The notes beneath the pieces are model-generated. The model saw only the letters and a list, made by a program, of their open reading frames with translations, ran no database searches and was not told the DNA's origin. A stretch of 7,154 bases of DNA, taken from contig JAFKLV010000084.1 in assembly GCA_017304125.1 (NCBI GenBank), positions 1-7,154 of the forward strand. Reading direction: 5' to 3'. A program made the position numbers and the translations under genes. This stretch comes from Sphingomonadales bacterium (GTDB lineage Bacteria > Pseudomonadota > Alphaproteobacteria > Sphingomonadales > Sphingomonadaceae). Positions 1 through 4,922 of the stretch are shown piece by piece; the stretch's first letter is position 1; every line of letters begins with the position of its first letter.

Positions 1-828
1 GACGAGTTCGACGGTTGGCGCAGCGTCCAGATCGTCATGCTGCCAGATCGCGGCGAGCCGGACGCTGAAATCGGGACTGGCCTGCCACAATAGCGAGCCG
101 CGAATACCATAGCGCTCGCCGCCATTGGCGTTGCGGTCACCGCGCAGGTTGTTGTCGATATAGCCCGGCAGGCGTTCGAAGAGACCCGAGACGCGGATGG
201 CAACGGCATCTTCGATGATCGGGATATTGACCGCGCCGCGCACCGCCACACCGATCTGGCCGCCGCGGACATCGCTGACCTCCACCTGCCCGCGCTCTTC
301 GAAGCGCGTCAGATTGGGGGCTTTGGTGACATATTTCACGAGCCCGCCGAGGGCCGAGGCGCCATATAATGTCCCCTGCGGCCCGCGCAGCACCTCGATC
401 CGCTGAAGATCATAGGTATCGAAATTGGGTGTCGTCGTCTGCTGATAGGAAGATGCCGACGTCAGCGGAACATCATCGACCAGCACCGCCGTCGTTGCCC
501 CCTGCCCGCTCGCATTGAGCCCGCGCAGGGTGAGCTGCACGCCGACCCCGGTCTGGCTGACGCTGAGGCCCGGCGTATGCGCGGCGATTTCCTCGATCTG
601 GGTCAAATTGCGCTCGGTCAGCGTCGCGCCGCCGATCGCAGTCACCGCAGACGGCACATCGATCAGCCGCTCCTCGCGCTTTTGCGCGGTCACGACAATC
701 TCGCCGCTGCCCAGGTCGCGCCCGGCTTCCGGGGCGGCATCGCCCGAAGATTGCGCCCGCGCCGCGCCGGGCGACGCCATGACGATGGCAAGGGCCGTTC
801 CCGCGAATATGGTTTTGAAACGCCGCAT
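1..828 (-). CDS. TonB-dependent outer-membrane receptor (N-terminal part; runs off the window)
   Basis: This gene encodes the signal peptide, TonB box and plug domain of a TonB-dependent receptor, a 22-stranded outer-membrane barrel that takes up scarce ligands using energy from TonB-ExbBD. Only 276 codons are present; such receptors usually have 700-900 residues, so the barrel lies beyond the window. Residues 1-25 form a signal peptide (basic MRRFK, hydrophobic core, likely cleavage after A-R-A before Q26). The TonB-box region is at 43-55 (EIVVTAQKREERL). Plug motifs follow: LRGLN at 101-105, VLVDDVPL at 115-122 and IEVLRGPQGTLYGASALGG at 144-162. The start at 828 is chosen because GGGGGGA lies 4 bases upstream and it gives a clean signal peptide. 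In-frame ATGs at 840 and 858 are possible; the 858 ATG directly follows the hydrolase stop. The ligand cannot be read from the plug. The hydrolase gene lies 30 bases upstream on the same strand, so the two are probably cotranscribed. Confidence 0.95.
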   Translation of the reverse strand, partial: MRRFKTIFAGTALAIVMASPGAARAQSSGDAAPEAGRDLGSGEIVVTAQKREERLIDVPSAVTAIGGATLTERNLTQIEEIAAHTPGLSVSQTGVGVQLTLRGLNASGQGATTAVLVDDVPLTSASSYQQTTTPNFDTYDLQRIEVLRGPQGTLYGASALGGLVKYVTKAPNLTRFEERGQVEVSDVRGGQIGVAVRGAVNIPIIEDAVAIRVSGLFERLPGYIDNNLRGDRNANGGERYGIRGSLLWQASPDFSVRLAAIWQHDDLDAAPTVELV

Positions 829-858
829 ATTTCCCCCCATTTCTATGGTTGTTGTCAT

Positions 859-1731
859 TCAGCCCACGTGTCCCAGCGCAAAGCGGGCGCCGTGCAGAAG
901 CGCGGCGGGCACCACCGACATGTGATCATCCTCGGCAAACACGATCCGTCGCAGGACCGAAGCGCCCGCCGCCGTCAGCGCGTCGGCAAATTCCACCGCG
1001 GCATCGACCATTCGGCACGCCAGAATTTGCGCCCGCACCTCCTCAAGCGTGGCATCCAATTCGGGCGGCACATGGGTCGGCAGATCCTGTTCCTTGCCGC
1101 CAACATCGACAAAGATCCGCGGCTGCCGGGGCAGCGCCGCCAGCCGGCCGGCAAAGGCGGGCAGTTTTTGCAGGACCGAAAATCCGTCCCACCACAGCGA
1201 CGGGCTGCTGATGACATAAGCAGAGAAGCTGTCGGGCCGGGTCAACAGGGCATTGGCGGCGAAAAGCCCGCCCAGCGAATGCCCGAACAAGATGTGTGCG
1301 CCGCCCACCGTCCGGGGATGGCGCACCGCCAGTTCGGGCATCACCATATCCACGAGAAAGGCCAGAAAGGCATCGGCCCCGCCGCTGCGCTCGCTGCCGA
1401 TCATCGCGCCGAACGCGCCCATCGCCTCGCGGGCCTGTGCCGCCAGCGGCGGGGTAAGATCGGCGGTTCGCAACTTTAGAAATGCGGCATAATCGGCGTC
1501 ATATCCGATGCCGACGACATAATGGGCGGGCACGCCCCCGACGCTCGACATGGCGCGCGCAATCTCGGCGGCCATCCCGAAGACGAGATCGCCATCAACG
1601 ACAAAGAGTATCGGTACATTCGCATCGGGCGCCACCGCCGGCGCCGCTACGCTGATCGTGATCGGCGCCCCGCCTGCGGGGTGCGCAAGGGTGAATTGCT
1701 CGAGCGATGCCCGTACCGAAAATTCCATCAT
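859..1731 (-). CDS. Alpha/beta hydrolase of the COG2819 / IroE-like esterase type
   Basis: This is a 290-residue serine hydrolase, probably an esterase. Visible landmarks, in order: FVVDGD at 43-48 (strand and turn typical of the esterase-D/IroE group); VVGIGY at 72-77; RTADLTPP at 88-95, a conserved feature of this group; the nucleophile elbow GHSLGG at 150-155 with Ser152; ISSPSLWWD at 174-182, also typical; and EDDH at 267-270 followed by MSVVP, giving the likely catalytic His270. The acid residue is less certain; Glu214 in GGKEQD is a candidate. Some relatives cleave ester bonds of trilactone siderophores and others are general carboxylesterases, so the substrate is open. No signal peptide is seen, so it should act in the cytoplasm, unlike periplasmic IroE. 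A GAGGAG ribosome site at 1736-1741 lies 4 bases from the ATG at 1731 and 7 bases from a second ATG at 1728, which may be the true start. It precedes the receptor gene and diverges from the MFS gene. Confidence 0.93.
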   Translation of the reverse strand: MMEFSVRASLEQFTLAHPAGGAPITISVAAPAVAPDANVPILFVVDGDLVFGMAAEIARAMSSVGGVPAHYVVGIGYDADYAAFLKLRTADLTPPLAAQAREAMGAFGAMIGSERSGGADAFLAFLVDMVMPELAVRHPRTVGGAHILFGHSLGGLFAANALLTRPDSFSAYVISSPSLWWDGFSVLQKLPAFAGRLAALPRQPRIFVDVGGKEQDLPTHVPPELDATLEEVRAQILACRMVDAAVEFADALTAAGASVLRRIVFAEDDHMSVVPAALLHGARFALGHVG

Positions 1732-1747
1732 CCTGCTCCTCAGCCCG

Positions 1748-1761
1748 CGCCTTTTTTGGCG
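1748..1761 (-). other. Short hairpin in the hydrolase leader
   Basis: On the minus strand CGCC, six A and GGCG form a 4-base stem with an A6 loop, just upstream of the GAGGAG ribosome site (1736-1741). It would sit in the 5' leader of the hydrolase-receptor mRNA. The stem is short and could be chance in GC-rich DNA. Read on the plus strand the T-run is in the loop, so it is not a terminator. Confidence 0.25.
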
Positions 1762-1816
1762 GCGAGATTCGATGGGCTTGCCACGGCGCCCGCTCGATAG
1801 GCGTCGTCATCCGCTC

Positions 1817-1831
1817 ACTTTACAATAAAGT
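1817..1831. repeat. 15-base palindrome, candidate operator
   Basis: ACTTTACAATAAAGT is a perfect inverted repeat with 6-base arms around a CAA centre. It covers the putative rightward -35 (1819-1824) and touches the minus-strand TTGACT (1829-1834). A repressor dimer bound here could control both directions. It lies in an AT-rich patch in which short palindromes arise more easily by chance, so its function is an inference from position. Confidence 0.4.
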
Positions 1832-1846
1832 CAACTTGTTTATGTT
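1819..1846 (+). promoter_or_regulatory. Candidate sigma-70 promoter for the MFS-amidase operon
   Basis: TTTACA (1819-1824) matches the -35 consensus at five of six positions. A 16-base spacer is followed by TATGTT (1841-1846), which matches the -10 at four of six. Transcription would start near 1853 and give a leader of about 45 bases before the start at 1899. The match is by eye only. The spacer is one base short of the optimum. Confidence 0.4.
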
Positions 1847-1885
1847 TGCGATTGCCGTAACCGGTCGAGGGCGAAAAATGACGGC

Positions 1886-1894
1886 AAGGGAGGT
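1886..1894 (+). promoter_or_regulatory. Strong ribosome binding site deciding the MFS start
   Basis: AAGGGAGGT is a near-perfect complement of the 16S rRNA tail and leaves 4 bases before the ATG at 1899 (5 bases measured from GGAGG). It favours 1899 over the upstream in-frame ATGs. The ATG at 1878 has its own weaker site (GAGGG, 1867-1871, spacing 6) and stays a real alternative. The ATG at 1842 lies inside the putative -10 and has no ribosome site. Confidence 0.7.
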
Positions 1895-1898
1895 ACGC

Positions 1899-3305
1899 AT
1901 GACAAGCGGAACAAAGGGCATCGCCACGCGGCTTCCGCTTGCCCCTTTGCAAACCGAAGCACCCGGTCCGCCTCCCGCGAGCGAGTCGCGCGGCATGGTG
2001 ATGCTGGCCTGGTATGGCCTCGGCGTTTTGATGACGACGTCGCTGCTCGGGGTGGTGGTGCGGCAGATGCTCAGCCTGATCGCGCCGTCGCTGCAAACAT
2101 CGCTCGGCTTCACCGACCTTCAGCTGGGAATGTTACAGGGCCTCGGCATGGCGGTGTTCGCATGCGTCGCGAACTATCCGATGGGATGGCTCGCGGACCG
2201 CTTCGGCCGCCGGCTGATCCTCGCGATCGGCGTCGCCATATGGTCGGCCGCAACCTTCTTCTGCGTGTTTCAGAACAGTTTTGGCGGTTTGTTCCTGGGA
2301 ACGGTGGGGATCGCGATCGGCGAGGCGGGGCTGGCGCCGATCGTATATGCCCTCATTCCCGACCTTTTTCCCGAGCGAAAACGTCACGCCGCCAACCTCA
2401 TCTTCTACGGGGGAACCCTGTTCGGTGCCGGCCTCGGCGTGGCGCTCGGCGGCGCGATGCTCGAATGGCTCGCAGCGTCGCCCGGCACCCTGCCATCAGC
2501 GCTCGCGGGCCTCGACAACTGGCGCATCGCCATGTTGGCACTCGCACTGCCCGGCCCGCTGTTCTTCCTGCTCGTTGCGACCATGCCGCTGTCGAAACGC
2601 GCGGCTCCCGCACCAGCGGCGCACGCAGGTAGCAGCGAACCGATCCTCGCCTTCCTGCCCTATGCGCGCGCGCATGGTCGCACGCTCGGCTGCATTTTCG
2701 GATCGATATTCGCGATGGCCGTTGCGATGACCGCGGCGCTGAGCTGGTTCCCGCTTGCGCTGCCCCGCGCCTTTGGGATCGACCCCGCGACGGTCGGTGT
2801 CGGTCTGGGCACCGCGGTCACCATCGCCACCCTGATCGGGGTGTTCCTTCCCGGCATCACGCTCAGGCTCGGGGGACGCATCCCCGACTGGTCACCGCTC
2901 CGGGCCGCGAGTCTCTTCATCTGGATCGCGCCGCTACCCGCGGCATTCCTGCCTTTGGCGACCTCGCCGTTCCAGGCCTATTCCATCGCTGCGCTTCAGG
3001 GTGCGATGGGGATTGCCGGCTCGGCGCTGATGCCGGGGATCATCCAGGACCTTGCGCCGGAGCATCTGCGGTCGCGCGTGCTCGCACTGCTTGGTATCGT
3101 GAACGCGCTTGCCCTCGCCGTCTCGCCGCTCGCGGTCGGAACGGTCTCCGGGCTGATCGGCGGGCCGCGCGGCATGCTCTATTCGATCGCGATCGTCAGT
3201 GTGCCGTCGCTGATCCTTGCCGCCATCCTGATTTCACTCGCACCGCGGCACTTTGCCGTTACCGCCCGGGCTGTCCGGTCGCTATTTCCCGGAGATCAAG
3301 CATGA
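1899..3305 (+). CDS. MFS transporter, spinster-like family
   Basis: This encodes a 468-residue inner-membrane carrier of the major facilitator superfamily with about 12 hydrophobic helices. The first 30 or so residues are hydrophilic and Pro/Ala-rich (cytoplasmic N terminus), and helix 1 begins near residue 33. Family marks are the loop 2-3 motif A, GWLADRFGRR at 96-105, preceded by LGMLQGLGMAVFACVANYP, and the stretch GEAGLAPIVYALIPDLFP followed by a basic PERKRH loop. The latter is characteristic of the spinster-like branch, whose bacterial members are mostly uncharacterised carriers of organic molecules. A hydrophilic linker rich in Ala/Pro (about 228-245) divides the two six-helix halves. 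The start at 1899 rests on an excellent ribosome site; 1878 would add seven residues. The stop overlaps the amidase start (ATGA), so carrier and enzyme are almost certainly co-expressed. Whether it imports the amidase substrate or exports a product cannot be decided from sequence. Confidence 0.95.
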   Translation: MTSGTKGIATRLPLAPLQTEAPGPPPASESRGMVMLAWYGLGVLMTTSLLGVVVRQMLSLIAPSLQTSLGFTDLQLGMLQGLGMAVFACVANYPMGWLADRFGRRLILAIGVAIWSAATFFCVFQNSFGGLFLGTVGIAIGEAGLAPIVYALIPDLFPERKRHAANLIFYGGTLFGAGLGVALGGAMLEWLAASPGTLPSALAGLDNWRIAMLALALPGPLFFLLVATMPLSKRAAPAPAAHAGSSEPILAFLPYARAHGRTLGCIFGSIFAMAVAMTAALSWFPLALPRAFGIDPATVGVGLGTAVTIATLIGVFLPGITLRLGGRIPDWSPLRAASLFIWIAPLPAAFLPLATSPFQAYSIAALQGAMGIAGSALMPGIIQDLAPEHLRSRVLALLGIVNALALAVSPLAVGTVSGLIGGPRGMLYSIAIVSVPSLILAAILISLAPRHFAVTARAVRSLFPGDQA

Positions 3306-4738
3306 CAAGCCGCAACGCCTCCACCGGCAGCGCAGACGACATGATCGGCATGCGCGAAACGCTGGAGGCGGGTCTCACCACCCCCGCCGGGCTGGTCGAG
3401 CGCGCCATCGAACGGGCCGAGGCGGTGAATCCGCAACTCAACCTGATCGCGTGGCCGAACTTTGCGCGCGCGCGCGCCGAGGCGGCCGTCCCACGCACGG
3501 GGCCGCTCGCGGGCATTCCGACGATGATCAAGGACGCGATCATGGAAAGGGGCGTGCCGGCGAGCTGGGGTTCCGCAGCGCTGCGCGACCATATTGCCCG
3601 CGAGGACTCGCCCTATACCCAGGCGATCGCCAGTGCCGGCCCGATCTCGATCGCCCGGACAACGATGCCCGAACTGGGCCTCAACGTGGTGACCGAATCG
3701 CCGCTTGTCGGCGCGACCCGCAACCCCTGGAATCCCGATTACGCACCGGGCGGCTCGTCGGGCGGTGCCGCCGCGGCGGTGGCGGCGGGCGTGGTTCCGA
3801 TCGCGCACGCCAGCGACGGGCTCGGCTCCATCCGGCACGGCGCCGCGCCCTGCGGCCTCGTCGGCCTCAAGCCATCGCGGGGACGAAATTTCGGCGACGA
3901 GGCGATGCGAGCGATCAGCGACCTGGGGGTGAACGGATGCGTCAGCCGCACCGTGCGCGATACGGCCGCCTGGTTCGATGCGACGCAGACACGCAGCCCC
4001 GATGCCGCCTTCGCCCCTGCCCCGATGGTCACCACGCCGATCGACACCAGCCTTTCGATCCAGGCCTATAGCGCGGTCATGCGCACCGGCGCCGCGCCGG
4101 ACGCGAGCGTCGGTCGCGTCTTCGCCGATACGATCGACCTCCTCGGCCGGCTGGGGCATCGCGTTGCCGACGCCTCGCTGCCCTTTGACGGCCCGCGCGC
4201 CATCGGCGCGCTGAACGATATCGCCGAGGGACGGTTCGTTCGCAGCATCAACGACCTGACGACCTTGATCGGCCGCCCGATCGAGCTTGCGGATCTGGAA
4301 CATCGCTCGGCCACCCTTGTCGCCGCGGGACGACTGATCGACGACGAGCGCTACGCCGGCGCATGGCGAGAGATGGAGACGAATGTAGCGCTTTATCTCG
4401 AACGACTGGATGCCATCGACATCTGGATGACACCGACCTTCAGCACCGAAGTCGTTCGCATCGGGGTGTTCGGCCCCGAAACGTCATGGGGCGCCACGCG
4501 CGACCATCTGGTCGACTATGCCGGCTATTGCTGGATCGACAATTTCGCCGGCACTCCTTCGATCAGCCTGCCGCTGGGCTTCAGCGACAACGGCTTGCCC
4601 GTTGGCATCCAATTCGCGACCAGGCCCGGCGGCGAAGCCCTGCTGCTTCGCCTCGCATATCAACTGGAATCAGCGGTCGAATGGGCGCGCAGAACGCCGC
4701 CCGTCTGGGTCGGCCAACCGATCATGAATCCGTCGTAA
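3302..4738 (+). CDS. Amidase-signature-family amidohydrolase
   Basis: This is a 478-residue enzyme of the amidase signature family, the usual length, which hydrolyses C-N amide bonds through a Ser-cisSer-Lys triad. Lys77 lies in GIPTMIKDAI, the glycine-serine motif GGSSGG is at 150-155 with Ser152 as the likely cis-Ser, and Ser176 in DGLGSIR is the nucleophile. The 24-residue Ser-Ser spacing equals that of FAAH (217/241). CGLVGLKPSRGR follows at 184-195. The C-terminal part carries GTPSISLPLG and GLPVGIQF, typical closing motifs. There is no signal peptide, so it should be cytoplasmic. It overlaps the MFS gene by four bases, with GGAG a short way upstream (3291-3294), suggesting translational coupling. 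Oddities: the nucleophile loop reads DGLGSIRHGA where the family usually has D-x-G-G-S-I-R-x-P-A. Related enzymes range from aryl-amidases to the nylon-oligomer hydrolase NylA. The fold assignment is firm; the substrate is unknown. GatA is unlikely, since no gatB or gatC lies nearby. Confidence 0.95.
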   Translation: MTSRNASTGSADDMIGMRETLEAGLTTPAGLVERAIERAEAVNPQLNLIAWPNFARARAEAAVPRTGPLAGIPTMIKDAIMERGVPASWGSAALRDHIAREDSPYTQAIASAGPISIARTTMPELGLNVVTESPLVGATRNPWNPDYAPGGSSGGAAAAVAAGVVPIAHASDGLGSIRHGAAPCGLVGLKPSRGRNFGDEAMRAISDLGVNGCVSRTVRDTAAWFDATQTRSPDAAFAPAPMVTTPIDTSLSIQAYSAVMRTGAAPDASVGRVFADTIDLLGRLGHRVADASLPFDGPRAIGALNDIAEGRFVRSINDLTTLIGRPIELADLEHRSATLVAAGRLIDDERYAGAWREMETNVALYLERLDAIDIWMTPTFSTEVVRIGVFGPETSWGATRDHLVDYAGYCWIDNFAGTPSISLPLGFSDNGLPVGIQFATRPGGEALLLRLAYQLESAVEWARRTPPVWVGQPIMNPS

Positions 4739-4922
4739 GCGAAAATGGCTCCCGGCCCTCGCACGTAAGCCCGGCGGTATGCATCTGGCTGGGTTCGCTC
4801 AATGGCGAGAAAACTATCAGCCAGTCCGGGCTAAAAAACCGGTGAAAGGTCAGGCGACTATGGCAAAATAGCCGGTTCTGCGGAAGGGAGCGCGCTGCTG
4901 TGGATCAGGCACGGAGCGAGCA
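4739..4922. other. Intergenic region between amidase and MscS-type channel genes
   Basis: This 184-base gap has no convincing ORF. It contains a nested inverted repeat (4768-4832) followed by an A6 run, then a weak promoter-like pair, GTGAAA (4842-4847) and CAAAAT (4864-4869), with a 16-base spacer, each matching four of six consensus bases. A GGAG at 4913-4916 serves the channel gene. The gap is long compared with the overlap upstream, so the channel gene probably has its own promoter. I see no canonical hairpin-plus-T-run terminator. Confidence 0.5.
4768..4832. repeat. Nested inverted repeat (long imperfect stem-loop)
   Basis: The outer arms AGCCCGG (4768-4774) and CCGGGCT (4826-4832) and the inner arms CTGGCTG (4785-4791) and CAGCCAG (4818-4824) are both perfect 7-base complements in the same nesting order. 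They are separated by 10 bases on the left and one T on the right. The 26-base apical region can form a further small stem, TCGC (4795-4798) with GCGA (4805-4808). It lies 30 bases after the amidase stop. The bases after it on the plus strand are A-rich, not T-rich, so it is not a standard intrinsic terminator. It could be an mRNA 3'-end or leader structure. Confidence 0.5.

Larger units (their letters stand above)
1732..1898. promoter_or_regulatory. Divergent intergenic control region between the two operons
   Basis: This 167-base region separates the minus-strand hydrolase-receptor pair from the plus-strand MFS-amidase pair, so it should carry the promoters of both. Most of it is GC-rich, but about 1815-1850 is distinctly AT-rich. 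A plausible rightward promoter lies there. On the minus strand the best -35 is TTGACT (1829-1834), but the hexamer 17 bases on, GATGAC (1806-1811), is a poor -10, so the leftward promoter is not settled. The two -35 elements would overlap back to back. No regulator gene is encoded within the window. Confidence 0.6.

Noticed and set aside
577..1479. 300-codon plus-strand open frame across the receptor and hydrolase genes
   Set aside because: It spans two genes supported on the other strand, is full of Arg, His and Gln, and has no plausible domain or ribosome site.
1707..1898. N-terminal extension of the MFS gene to the first ATG at 1707
   Set aside because: It would overlap the start of the divergent hydrolase gene, encode a non-family leader and cross the putative promoter. 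The ribosome site at 1886-1894 points to 1899.
3180..3197. Recurrent CGATCG/GCGATCGC words through the window
   Set aside because: They fall mostly in coding frames as Ala/Ile/Asp codons (GCG ATC, GAT CGC) and show no spacing or arrangement suggesting a dispersed functional repeat.
3466..3477. GC dinucleotide run (gcgcgcgcgcgc)
   Set aside because: It encodes Ala-Arg-Ala-Arg in the amidase in the expected frame. It is simple-sequence coding DNA without other signs of function.
3296..4303. 335-codon minus-strand open frame opposite the amidase
   Set aside because: The plus strand carries complete amidase motifs. The antisense product is low-complexity Arg/Gly/Ala-rich and has no family marks.
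4768..4832. Integron attC-like site, suggested by nested arms with an asymmetric bulge
   Set aside because: There is no RYYYAAC/GTTRRRY core pair at the ends, no integrase and no cassette array.
4768..4838. Intrinsic terminator after the amidase gene
   Set aside because: The stem is interrupted by a 10-base bulge and is followed by A6, not a T-run. On the minus strand no T-run follows the stem either.
4837..4877. Second inverted repeat AACCGG...CCGGTT with a small CTAT/ATAG stem inside
   Set aside because: The arms are short and each contains the self-palindromic ACCGG(T) core. The pairing is not stronger than chance in this composition.
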